Shown here in pieces: positions 1-9,954 of a stretch of DNA of 64,000 nucleotides (position 1 is the first letter of the stretch; each line of letters opens with the position of its first letter). A program made the translations under genes and the position numbers. The stretch is from Antedon mediterranea (lineage: Eukaryota > Echinodermata > Crinoidea > Comatulida > Antedonidae): the NCBI RefSeq assembly GCF_964355755.1, contig NC_092670.1:29253795-29317794 (forward strand), in the 5' to 3' direction. The notes below the pieces were generated by a model. That model made no database searches. It was given only the letters and a program-made list of their open reading frames with translations, and was not told the origin of the DNA.

Positions 1-177
1 GGAATAAACCTTGCTGATTTTGATTCCAGTGAAAAACAGACAGAAGAATCTTTTTTCTGTGAGGCAGCAGTAGTTGCATTGCATCTCAAATGGGATACAT
101 TCTTTGGAAAGGAGAAGACAAACACATGTTTACAAACATTGTTATTTGTACATGATTGTACATGTATTTATTTTTAA
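1..177 (+). CDS. C-terminal end of an unrecognised protein (5' truncated by window)
   Basis: The first reading frame is open from base 1 to a TAA at 175-177, giving 58 residues. It contains the stretch EAAVVALHLKWDTFFGKEK, which has a mixed composition typical of protein rather than AT-rich noise. An ATTAAA (a known variant poly(A) signal) lies at 198-203, just after the stop. The frame converges on the minus-strand PHD-finger gene, whose stop is at 243-245, leaving only about 65 bases between the stops. I do not recognise the family. It could be the last exon of a host gene, or the end of a transposon-encoded protein, since some DNA transposons carry two convergent genes. Coding status is likely but unproven because only 58 codons are visible. 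Confidence 0.4.
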   Translation, partial: GINLADFDSSEKQTEESFFCEAAVVALHLKWDTFFGKEKTNTCLQTLLFVHDCTCIYF

Positions 178-242
178 ATATGTATTTAATACAAAGAATT
201 AAAAAATGACTCAGTATATCGATTATTTTTATTTACAGTATA

Positions 243-1069
243 TCATTCATTAAAAGCCTTGGTTACATTTAGATATACAGTACTGTTCAGTACTTGATTT
301 TTCTTCTGCACTGTAGCCCCTTTCTTCTTTGTCTGTGCAGGGAGTTCCCTGGTCTGTGCAGGAACATCTTTGTCTAGAATTGAAAAAAAAACAATTAACA
401 TAACTCCCTGGTCATACATTTAATCAGGCGTTGTCAATTTAACTCCCGGCATTTGTTAACAAATGAAAAATACATAAATCTTCCCAATTGTCAGTAGTGA
501 CAGCCCAGGTCATAATTAATAAATGGAAATAATACTGCATCATCAGAAAGTTGTTTTTATTGGGGTAGGCCTAGCCCCTACTTGACCGTCCCTTCCTTCC
601 TTCCTGATGAAATATTAAAGTTCAATGAATAAATACCTGTAAAAAAAAGGCAACGTAAAAGGCCTCCTTTCTTTCCTAGAGATTCTAGCTAGGAACGGTA
701 GGCTGCAGTAGTATCAAATATTGAATAGGCTACACCAGTTACTAACCTGTTTCTTGAGTAGTAGTAGTACTACTAGGTCGCTTAACACTAGGCCTACTTG
801 AGCCAGGCCTATGCCCAATATTATTAACGTCGTGTTGTTGACAGCATTGCTCACAAACCCATTTGCCAGCTGGAACTTCAGAAGATGTGAGCAGTGAGCT
901 TCACACATTCAAAATGGAACCATTCATTAGGACATGCTTTTCCTTCACAAGCGATCATTTGATCGTCAGAACTTTCCCCACATGGGCAATACATTGGCAC
1001 ATTTTCATTTAGATCAACATCTTCTAAATCGCTATCATCGAAATCTAAATCGGAAAAGTCTACGTACAT
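243..1069 (-). CDS. Small ING-like PHD-finger protein, two exons, frame broken inside the PHD finger
   Basis: Exon 1 runs 1069 to 747 and starts with ATG. An acidic N-terminus (about 25 residues) is followed by a Cys4-His-Cys3 zinc finger: CPCGESS, then C..K.CPNEWFHFECV, then GKWVCEQC. The NEWFHFECV box matches PHD fingers of the ING (inhibitor of growth) family, which read histone H3 tails. A donor (ACAG|GTTAGT, 747/746) and an acceptor (CAATTCTAG, exon 2 from 373) define a 373-bp phase-1 intron. Exon 2 encodes a short basic tail (QTKKKG) and stops at 243-245. AATAAA follows on this strand at 228-233. One problem: after ECVKL the frame shifts, consistent with a 7-bp imperfect duplication (CTCACTG next to CTCACAT, about 880-900). 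Without it the protein would be about 148 residues. It may be a recent pseudogene, a polymorphic allele or an assembly error. The protein is far shorter than true ING proteins and lacks their N-terminal domain. Confidence 0.75.
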
Positions 1070-1189
1070 CGGTATAGAAGTCGTCAGTTGTCATTGTGTG
1101 TCGCGATTGTATCATCTGGCTTTCTGAAACACCATGACGATGTGTGACTTAGGCCAGAGTTATTCAAGCGAAGCGAAGCAACTTTGACT

Positions 1190-1290
1190 TTTCTGCGCAT
1201 GCGCGTGTCATTGATTACGTCAGGGAAAATTGTTTATTTGATGAGGAACTGTTTATCGGGGATTAAGTCTTATCTATTTTACTTCCTGTC
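1190..1290 (-). promoter_or_regulatory. Probable promoter of the PHD-finger gene
   Basis: About 125 bp upstream of the ATG at 1069 lies TGCGCATGCGC (1194-1204), a near-consensus palindromic NRF-1 site. TTACGTCA (ATF/CRE-like) is at about 1215-1222, and ACTTCCTG (ETS-like) at about 1280. These are typical elements of TATA-less promoters of housekeeping genes. The region is richer in CpG than its flanks. Sites were read by eye and no transcription data are available. It could also drive something rightward, but no plus-strand gene follows. Confidence 0.45.
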
Positions 1291-1393
1291 GGAAAAGTAG
1301 ACTGATCAAAAGAACATACTATGATGTTACTCCATCTAATAACAACTCCCTGATCAAACTACCTGTAAAGTAATTGAAGCGCTATTATGTAAG

Positions 1394-1687
1394 TCTGTGG
1401 CTGTGTTTGGACGTAAAATCAGTTACATGTGTAACTTTACATGTGTAATCAGTGATCGTTTGGCCGATGAACAATTTGCAAGTGTAAACAGTCATATTTC
1501 ATGCATCTCTTTACACTATTAAGGTCAAATTGCTCCTTAGCTTGCGGTTAATCAGCTTGCAGTTTAAGGTGTAATTGAAAAATCCACCTCATGAGGTGAA
1601 TTTTTGTAACAGCAAGTTTATCTCAAAATTTACACCACAAGCGACCATTACACGTGTAAATTTATTCCGTCCAAACGAGCTCACTGA
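1394..1687. mobile_element. Short hAT-like MITE
   Basis: The ends are imperfect inverted repeats sharing GTTTGGACG (left at about 1405-1413; right as its complement at about 1669-1677). The outer right end reads CAGTG when complemented, as in hAT elements. The flanking octamers TATGTAAG (1386-1393) and TATGTCAC (1688-1695) agree at 6 of 8 positions, fitting a decayed 8-bp target duplication. No coding capacity. The interior carries several ACATGTGTAA/ACACGTGTAA words. Confidence 0.5.
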
Positions 1688-1699
1688 TATGTCACAGAC

Positions 1700-2465
1700 T
1701 ATTAAGATCTTTAGATTCATTCAAATTGAATTGAAACAGTTCAGAAATAAAAATAGCTAATATAATAGCAATTTACAGTAAATTAAATGATACAATAATA
1801 GGAAATGTTTCAGGGGATCGAAATTAGAAGTAGAAGAACTTGTCTTATACCAACCCATAAACAGAAAAAAAGACAATTAAACAATTGCATGACATAATCA
1901 TTAGCTAATGTTGAATATAAATAATAATCATAATTATTTTAAATATTTTATTAATCAAAATTATAATTGTATTTGGATTTGGATTTTCTTAAAGGTATGG
2001 CGCACACACAAGAGATTTTTCCCAAACATGTAATCAGGGCAAGTCATTCAGAATATGATATTAAAATGATTGACAAAAATATCATTACCAGTGCTGTTTT
2101 TTCCACTAAATACCACATAGATCTCAAGGTTGCATTGAAAGATTTGTATAATGGATATTAAAATAAGGACATTTGATCATCATTTTATCTACTACTTAAT
2201 AGGGACTTAGTGGTTGTCCTCTTGAATACTCCACAAGGAAGTCTGATTCCAATAGAACAGTAGGGTGACAAATGGAACGGGCATATTTTATCATCCCTCT
2301 TATGTTTGGTAAACTCGATCACTATACAAGGACGGTGGTAAAACAGAGATTTTCAGTTATTGTTCTATGAATTGTGAAGACAAACATTAATAAGCAATGC
2401 CAATTTTGGGTGAAGTCTAATAGAAACTGACCATCATACCACCTTGTTTTGTAAATTCTTTAAAA
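1700..2465. other. AT-rich non-coding stretch
   Basis: No exon-like frame, inverted repeat or tandem repeat that I can support. Short ATG frames here have the composition of random AT-rich DNA. Confidence 0.4.
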
Positions 2466-2469
2466 AAAT

Positions 2470-2757
2470 TATTTTAGTTAACAAGTCAAGTCAATTATCA
2501 TTTATTATCATTTGTTTTAAGAAAAAACATAGAAATACTGATGCTCTGTTGGCGGAGCACAATATCCAACAGACACAATACAAACTAAAAAACAAAAACA
2601 TTACAAAAAAGTGTCTACATTATGTTTAAGGCTCTAATAGCTCCTGGAAAGAAACTATTTGTAAATCTTGCCTTATTGGCCTTAATAGAACGAAATCGCC
2701 GATCGCTGCGCATCAACTGGAACATACTAGAGGCCGGATGAAGCTTGAGAATCAAGT
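2470..2757 (-). pseudogene. LINE relic: C-terminal tail of a reverse-transcriptase ORF plus 3' UTR
   Basis: Read on the minus strand from about 2757, the frame gives SDRRFRSIKANKARF and then TNSFFPGAIRALN before a TAG at 2615-2617. A closing motif of this type (basic-Phe-x-Asn-Ser-Phe-hydrophobic-Pro-x-Ala-Ile-Arg-x-Leu-Asn) is common at the C-terminus of ORF2 in animal non-LTR retrotransposons. The sequence after the stop contains GTTGGATATTGTGCTCCGCC and an AATAAA-type tail, as in LINE 3' ends. Only about 47 codons survive, so this is a 5'-truncated dead copy. Exact clade (CR1-, L2- or jockey-like) cannot be told. Confidence 0.55.
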
Positions 2758-2759
2758 AT

Positions 2760-5700
2760 TATACCTGTATATTGTAAATTAATTCATTGATAAAACTGAA
2801 AAGTATCTAGTATACAAGTAATGAATGTTATGAGTGTGATGGTACAAATAATGGCATGAGGTGAATTATTTCAACGAGGCGAAGCCGAGTTGATATATAA
2901 CCTTTTATCATTCACCAAATGTACCATTACACAAATATAAAAAACATTCATTATTTGGTTTATATAACATGCTAAATAGATTCCTGTCATTTGAATCAAA
3001 TAAAAGGTACAAGGCCTACATTTGATTAACATTGATTAAAACAGTAACATTTGGTTTTTAATAATATTAAATATTATATTTATATAGATTTTATAAACAC
3101 CCCTACTGTAGTGTTAATTATGTCAACAAACGACAAAACAATCCTAAGCCTAGCAAGGCTAAAATGCCTAGGCCTAGCCTAAACTACTAAACTATAATAC
3201 TAACAGGCCTAGAGGCCTAGCCTACTAGCTAGGCTACTTCGACAGGCAATTTGAACTCATCTAGGCTAATTATGTTTTTTCCAACAATTCCACGATGTTC
3301 CCACAAAAAAAAAAAAAAAAATCCTACAAACGATCTAAAGCTAATTTAAATGCCTTTTTGATCTACATTAGTACATATCTCTCCAAAAATGTACTTCCAT
3401 CGTGAAGTCATAACATTCAATCTTTGATCGCGGCGAAAGTACAAAATAGGCACAAGAAAAAAACTTTTTTTTAGTACACGAAAAAAAGTCTATTAAATGA
3501 TCGTTTAATAGTGCATACTATTGCACGCCATGTGACCTACAATCGTCCAATCAAATGACAGGAATTTATTTAGGTGTTATATAATATTGTATATAACATA
3601 ATGTTATTTAACCTAGTTTAGTATTCTTTCCCGATTCTATTAAAATAAATAAGACTAGTTTGTTTCAAGATTGAAATTTTGATTCTGGTTTGATGTTTAG
3701 AATGAAGGCGACATGCGGTATTGGTTTATTTTTCCTTTCACGTTCTTCTCATACCGTCACGGTTTATTTTGATTTATGCTTTCTTCCTAACCTCATGTAG
3801 GTATTTTGAAATGCTGATAACTCAAGTACATGAATGTTTCTACGAATAATAGTTTTGAGTGTAAATTTTAGTATGTGCAGTGTTAAAATGGAGGCAATTT
3901 GATAACATTGTGTAACACAATATGTAGTTTTATATCATTTTGTGTAAAGAAGTAAATCAGGTTTAATGAATTGATACAGTTTTACAGTATTACTATCAGT
4001 ATCACCCAGCTTTTAAAGTTAGGATCACCAAGGTAGGATTTTGTTATTTATTCTGCCTAGCTTACCAATACCTACCAATACTATAACTGGCATGATTATT
4101 GTGGTGTTTTAGGTTTCTTCCATTTGGTGGGATTTGTGCATTGTACAATTCAGGTGTAAGTACTCATCCTAGAGAGAATAGGGCCAGTGTTGGTTTATCC
4201 GTTGCTTTTTAAATTCGGAACTTAGGCTAGAGGAACTGTTGTTGGTTTACTGTTATTGTATTTCTAGATGATAGATGTTCATAATAATTAGAAATACTAC
4301 TATTATTAAGTATGTTGTACGTGTAGTGGTATTGTTAGTTTATAGCACAATAGGAATAAAAAAGCATCCTATTCAACTTTAGTAACAGGTTTTTGTAAAC
4401 TTGGTGGGAAATTATTCAAATGTGAGAGCTTATTAGGAATAAAACAACTATCATTTTGAATCTCGCATTGCGATTATTTTATGTTTTTTAACTATAAAGT
4501 AGGTATGTGACATTTGAACATAATCGCTTGTGAGCTAGAGTATAGATTTCAACCTCAGGTAGTGATTGCCATGATAAATAAGTTTCAAAAGAATTCAGTC
4601 ATAAATCATTCTACTGTAGTTTGTAGTATTACACAAATATCAAAATATTTATCCACTTGTAAGTAAGCAGCAACATTTGTGTGTGGTTCACTAGTTATTT
4701 TACAAGAAAGTCAAGAAGTATTATGTTTGTTCAGGTATTTCTAGCATGTCATTCAACTAATATTGATATTAATACTAATGAATTGCAGTTTTTATTGAGG
4801 TTTTAATTCCTAATGAGAAAACATGCTGTGAAAAGAAAATGTACTTAAAATAACCTTGGTGAAGTCATGCTACTATGAACCAAATCAACTATGTAATTTA
4901 ATTTTCGGGATTAACACCTCTTTTTAAAATTTTTTATTTTTCTTTTCTTTTCTATATAAGTTACCTGGATAAACTGACATTATCGTGCTCTTTTGAGGGA
5001 GAGCTACGTTACAAAAAAGTACTTGAAGTTTCCCTCTTTCATGATGGACTAGTAAAAAAACACAGCCTTAGGGTATGTTCAGACTCACGGAGTTACGGTG
5101 GAGTTATGTAAGCGACCTAATTTTTGTGTCTGAACCATGCCGCGGATTAGCGTTCGGGAGCTGTAACTCCGCGCCAGTGGCGTTAATAACTCTAGCGGGA
5201 GAGGGTTGATTTCATAACGCTAATCCAGTGATGCATCAGTGATTTTAACCTTAACCAATGAAAATACACGACCACGATTAACAGACAGCAACTACATACC
5301 CCTGTACCCTACGATACGACAGCAAAATAGCTACTGTATGTCAAATGTATTTTCAGGTTCAGATTTTAAAGAACAGTAAAGTTGGCGTCAGTGATACGAT
5401 ATTTTCATAAATTAAATCAATTAATCAGATAATTGTCCGTGTAACAATTAAATTTTAAATTATTTTGAATTAAAATGCAATTCTACAAGTAGTAAGAACA
5501 ATTCAGTATATTTGAAGGTAAAACATTATATAAATAAAAAAAACAAAAAACCATGTAAACAATGTTAACTTTCATGCCTCTATATCGTGCCTGCTTACCT
5601 GGATAAACCCGACATAAGCCCTTTTCCACGAAGTGCGAAACAATTACGAAAAGAAGAATTTAGCGGTAGCTCACCTCCGTGATAAATGGGACAGTCTGCT

Positions 5701-5950
5701 ATAGCGCCCTCTAGTGGGACCACTCCCACGTAGTACCGTCATCATTTCTTTTCGTATCGTCGTACTGACAACACAAAGTTTTTTGAAGAGAAGATTTCGA
5801 ATTCCAAGGTATTCAAGAGTCTAATAAAGACAGAGTCAAGCTAGCCGAGGCTAAGTTTATCGTTTTATAAATTAGATACGTTGGAATACGTTGCCTTTGT
5901 TTACTTAAACAAGGCAGAAATACCGTTATTTATCGTTTATTTTAAACTTG
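2760..5950. other. Non-coding region with a cluster of AGGCCTA words and possible transposon fragments
   Basis: No gene seen. Positions 3140-3240 are packed with AGGCCTAG/TAGCCTA words. The segment 5070-5260 is GC-richer, starts with GGGTATGTTCAGACTCACGG and has internal complementary blocks (GGAGTTACGG against TAACTCCGCG). It resembles one end of a DNA transposon, but I could not find the partner end. TTACCTGGATAAAC occurs at about 4960 and again at about 5595. The stretch 5640-5870 may be the 5' leader of the following open frame. Confidence 0.35.
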
Positions 5951-5951
5951 A

Positions 5952-6626
5952 TACGTTGGAAGCCGTTGCTTCTATAATGAGGTTATTCTCGGCGCCGCGC
6001 CTGTTCCCGCTGCGGCCTCTGCGATCCTGGACCCTACTGAGTTGTCTCCGGCGATTCTGCATGCCATTGCGGCGGCGGTTAGGGCTATACCAAAGGATGA
6101 GCCTGCGGTGGCCCCAGTTCAACGTCCTCCTATTCCGTACTATCCGGTGCCCCCTCCTCAGACACCACTACCACCTTTTTCTGAAAGTCCTTCGATGGAG
6201 GAAGGCTATTCAAGCGATCGGACTATGGTCACGCTCTCGGATGAGGAGAGAGCCGCGTCGCTTAGGGGGCCCGGCGAGGAGGGATTACAGGCGCTCGTGA
6301 ACAGAGTTCTTCCGGCGGTACTGGTATATCTGGGAATCGACTTCTCACTCCGCGAGCCTAAGCCGACGCCTTCGACTAAGCGGTTTTCGACTTTCGGCGT
6401 GCGTACGCCGCTTAGGAAGAGTACTACCTGTCCGGTGGTGCCACTCGACCCGGAGTTGGTCGACCGCTTGGATACGCTTGCTCGCGATTCGACGTCAACA
6501 CGTCGCGCAGCTCCGTACATTCTCTCGTTTGCCTTTCCGGTGCCGTCAGCGCAGTTTGATAAATACATCATAGCACCGGGAGTGCCTGATGCAGCCAAGG
6601 ACTACAGACAGACTACACAACAATGA
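5952..6626 (+). CDS. GC-rich orphan open reading frame, possibly transposon gag-like
   Basis: The frame is open from 5952 (just after an in-frame TGA) to TGA at 6624-6626, about 224 codons, in DNA far GC-richer than its surroundings. It begins Ala/Pro-rich (LGAAPVPAAASAILDP), continues with a proline run (PVPPPQTPLPPF) and an acidic segment with SDEERAAS, and ends with FDKYIIAPGVPDAAKDYRQT. The first in-frame ATG is only at 6195, so the true start is either there, non-ATG, or in an upstream exon. No transmembrane or enzymatic motif is visible. A short 3' UTR with AATAAA follows. Composition and the lack of visible introns suggest a retrotransposon-derived ORF1/gag-like protein (DIRS or Gypsy type) or a retrocopy. 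I do not recognise a specific family, and no reverse transcriptase lies nearby. Confidence 0.5.
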   Translation, partial: YVGSRCFYNEVILGAAPVPAAASAILDPTELSPAILHAIAAAVRAIPKDEPAVAPVQRPPIPYYPVPPPQTPLPPFSESPSMEEGYSSDRTMVTLSDEERAASLRGPGEEGLQALVNRVLPAVLVYLGIDFSLREPKPTPSTKRFSTFGVRTPLRKSTTCPVVPLDPELVDRLDTLARDSTSTRRAAPYILSFAFPVPSAQFDKYIIAPGVPDAAKDYRQTTQQ

Positions 6627-6745
6627 GTTTCAAAGATAGGTCATTAGGTCTGTTGTATTTTATATTGCTTGATCAGTTGTTGTTAGTTCCAAGTTGATCA
6701 TGTAAATAGTATGACAATTATAATTATACTATGTATAAATGACTT

Positions 6746-6751
6746 AATAAA
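6746..6751 (+). terminator. AATAAA poly(A) signal after the orphan frame
   Basis: Canonical AATAAA 120 bases after the stop codon of the GC-rich frame, in AT-rich DNA. Such hexamers are common here by chance, so its value lies only in its position. Confidence 0.4.
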
Positions 6752-6759
6752 TCGAATCT

Positions 6760-7680
6760 GAATCTTCCAAATTTTTTCAGTAACAAATTCTAGACTTTCC
6801 CGAGTTTTTTGTGAAAATTAGTTGTGGGAATAGTTTCTATTTTTTGCAAAGCGAAAAATGTATGGAACCAATCAGAGCTCAGAAAAATCGCGCAGCTCAA
6901 CACAGTTATTCGGACAAATTTTTATCTGAGAACACATAGAATTCGCAAGAATAATTTTGCCCAGTGGAAAACAGGTTTTAATTTCTACTACTAAAAGCAA
7001 TAGAAGTATGAGTGCCACCAAATAACAATTGTATTGTGTACTAACATAGCAATATACTAGATCAATACTGTGGTAATGCAAGCCGATGCATTTCTTACCC
7101 TTTGGCAACTAAGTGCAATTAAATCACTTTGTCTCTGCCAAGCATTATTAATATTTCCAAAAGCATGTTGTACATACTGTATATGTAGTACATTTTTTAT
7201 ACTGTAGTATATTTAAAATATAGTTAAATTAATGTAGAGTGCATCACAGATGGAACAATCGCAGTGAGTCGCGAATTATGCCTCATTGGCGATATTTGTT
7301 ATAGGATACATGTTGTACTGTAAACTGTAATGCTCAATAGTTTTTTGCCATTTGCCTAGTTAATAATGTTAGACATGGAACAGTTTATTATTTTTCATTC
7401 ATTATTTCATTATTTAAATCAACTGTATTGTTTTGATTTTCAGTTGTTTGTAAATTTTTCTGCAGAATAAATAAAAGGCACTCAATATTCAGTAATCAAT
7501 TATTTTTGTTATACAAATTATACATATTATATTTATTAACTAAAAATGATTTCCATTTATAAATGTTTTAAAGGCAGTGTTATATTGGTATGATCAATTA
7601 GCAAAGTTAAATTATCTAAAGTTTAAATAACCAGAAATGATTAATTTAAACTGATAAGTGTTTCAGGATGGTACGAATAC
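6760..7680. other. AT-rich non-coding stretch
   Basis: No gene-like frame, clear repeat or structured element recognised. Confidence 0.4.
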
Positions 7681-7684
7681 AAAT

Positions 7685-8448
7685 TTTGAGGGAACTATTG
7701 TATAATATTACATAGCCTATGTAAATACGTGAACGTGATTGGTTGAAACTGCGTCAAATGACTACCGCTGCGAGGATCGTAAATCGTATATATCCTAGAG
7801 AACGATGATATTGACTGAGTAATTTTCGCGTAATTATCGTGTCCCCTGTCATTAATCATATAAATTCTCGAGTTCGATGATATTGACTGTGTAATTTTCG
7901 TGTGCAACACTCGCGTTTGCCGATAAATAAACAAAGTCATCTACTGGATCTTGAACTCGGGATGGAATTGTCACTCCATCACAAGACAACGCTTCAACCG
8001 CTGCGCCACGGAACTTGCTTGAAGAAATTAATCTTTTAAACTATTTAAGCTATGCATACATACCACCCTCATTTGTTATTAGTCCTCCCTAAATGTGATG
8101 AAACACCGTTTGTGATTGGTCAAAACTCACGGTAGTAACCTAGTAACTAGTACGCGCTGAACATCCGGCGATTCGGCTCCTCGAAGAGAAGAAGACGAAT
8201 TGTTTATTCGGCCTACCTGATTATAATATTATTATTAATAGGCTTATTGATGGAAATTCTTCTGTTAATTTAAACGACCTAGGCCTAAGTGAATATTTTA
8301 TTGCCAAGGAATCATTAATTAGTAATTATCTGTATATTATTCTTCACAAGGTAAGGTGTCTAGGCAGGCTTGTTTACATACAATAGAAATACTATAGGAG
8401 GCCTAGCCTAGCTTCACCCAACCCAGCAGATTTGTTCTTGGCTATATA
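7685..8448 (-). repeat. Dispersed repeat family A, copy 1 (minus orientation)
   Basis: Read on the minus strand, this matches 18300-18985 over most of its length. Shared landmarks in order are GCCTAGACACCTTACC, an AT-rich block with AATGATTCCTTGG, a tRNA-like block (7950-8016: GTGGCGCAGCGGTTGAAGC and GAGTTCAAGATCC, like RNA polymerase III A and B boxes), then two diverged copies of CAGTCAATATCATCG with CTCGAG-like sites. The far end (7685-7705) carries one fragment of the 42-bp satellite found at 9955-12166. The long minus-strand frame here is a by-product of the internal duplication. The element seems non-autonomous. Confidence 0.7.
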
Positions 8449-9296
8449 CTGTATATTTCGGTGTATAAGTCGCACTTTTGACACGCAAATTTGACCTCTA
8501 AATTAAGGGTATATATATATATTATACACCGAACATTATGCCTCACACCACACAGATTGTACATATCGTCACCTCGTTGGCTAGGCCTAGGTAGCCTAGT
8601 AGGCTAGCTACAGTGTACTAACGTAACAGCAACCTGCTTCTGCCTAGTTTTCAAGGCATTTTAGCGTGATGTTATACTAAATATGATGAAAAGATTTGTT
8701 CATTATGGAGCTGTTTTAGGTGCTCCGATAAAATTTCATTTGTAAACGTTTACGATTGGAATAGTATTTATCTATAGTTATACGCACGATCGCCGACCGC
8801 CGTACCCCCAGTGCAAGCCCTACTTAGCGGCCACATAATGGTCTATGGTATTCGACTAGTATTCTCCAGTTGATTATAGCATGGACCTAGCGTATACACT
8901 TCTCGGATACATAGATACTAATCGAATACGATTGTCCGTGAAAACGTGCGCCCTCTCGAAATGATCGAGCGAGGCTAGCCCACACACGTGCGTGTTACAC
9001 ACGATCATGCACTCGATGTTGCGGGTGCGAAACTCATGAATAACAAGTTAGAAAGAACTTGTTGAGGCTGGGCGCGGCCAAGCCTAGGTAAGAAAAACTC
9101 TAAATAAAGGACTCCGTTGTAGATATAACAATATATTATTACAATAATATTGATTACAATTTAAAAAAAAACATTGTTTTGATGAAATATAAAGTGCGTC
9201 TTATACATCGACGATATAAAAAATACCGATATTTTACTCTCAGTTCCAGGAGGTGCGTCTTATACACAGGTGCGACTTATACACCGAAATATACGG
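8449..9296. mobile_element. 848-bp TA-flanked MITE (mariner/Tc1-type ends) nested in family A
   Basis: The ends are 27-bp inverted repeats with one mismatch: left CTGTATATTTCGGTGTATAA then GTCGCAC, right its complement ending at 9296. They are flanked by TA at 8447-8448 and 9297-9298. Joining the flanks restores the family A arm seen in inverse orientation at 9780-9830 (the AACAGATATCGCC side next to the GGCTATGTAATAC side), so this is an insertion into a pre-existing repeat. Sub-terminal GTGCGTCTTATAC words recur near the right end. No transposase is encoded. Confidence 0.75.
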
Positions 9297-9326
9297 TAAT
9301 ATAACAGATATCGCCTTTTATATCGG

Positions 9327-9435
9327 TTAAATATAAGATTTGACATCCCCTCGGGAATGATATTAAGTTCTCAGGAAATATATATTCCCTTGAACTTAAT
9401 ATCATTCCCTCGGGGATGTCAAATCTTATATTTAA
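9327..9435. repeat. 109-bp hairpin element, copy 1
   Basis: TTAAATATAAGATTTGACAT at the left is matched by its complement at the right. The arms are about 44 bases with one or two mismatches around a short AT-rich loop. Confidence 0.85.
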
Positions 9436-9667
9436 CCTCTAAGCAGTCAATATCTGTATAATATGGTACCATAGAAGTACTTATACATTGTGAGGGAACT
9501 ATTGTATAATTATAGTACCATATAGATTAAGTTTTGTTTTATATTTGTAATTAACTATTGTATATGATATGTTATCACACTTAAATAGATTGTGAGGGAA
9601 CAACTATTGTATAATATGCTATCATAAGAGGGAACTATTATATGTAGATATTGAGTGCTTAGAGGTT

Positions 9668-9769
9668 AAATATAAGATTTGACATCCCCGAGGGAATGAT
9701 ATTATGTTCGAAGGAATATATAATTCCCCAACAACATAATTATCATTCCCGATGTCAAATCTTATATTT
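9668..9769. repeat. About 102-bp hairpin element, copy 2
   Basis: Same family as 9327-9435, with arms AAATATAAGATTTGACATC and complement. The right arm has lost a few bases near the loop. Confidence 0.8.
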
Positions 9770-9954
9770 TACTGATATAAAAAGGCGATATCTGTTATAC
9801 TGTATTACATAGCCAACAACAAGTAGAATATCTGCTGGGTCGGGTAGCTAGGCTAGGCCTCCTTTTTGTATTGTATGTAAACAAGCCTGCCTAGACACCT
9901 TACCTTGCAAAAAATAATTTACAGATAAATACTAATTAATGATTCCTTGGATGT

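Larger units (their letters stand above)
9297..9950. repeat. Central part of a large foldback: hairpins within inverted arms
   Basis: The left arm (about 8330-8448 plus 9297-9460) and the right arm (9641-9950) are inverted copies of each other. They share AACAGATATCGCC, a hairpin, CCTCTAAGCA.TCAATATCT, and at the outside GCCTGCCTAGACACCTTACC. Each arm contains its own near-perfect hairpin (9327-9435 and 9668-9769). The loop (9462-9640) holds degenerate units of the 42-bp satellite. This resembles a Drosophila FB-type foldback transposon in layout, which is an inference from structure only. Confidence 0.7.

Noticed and set aside
5881-6300. Alternative plus-strand frame with Arg-rich peptide overlapping the GC-rich ORF
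   Set aside because: A shadow of the longer frame 5952-6626. Its arginine-rich composition is typical of an out-of-frame read of GC-rich coding DNA.
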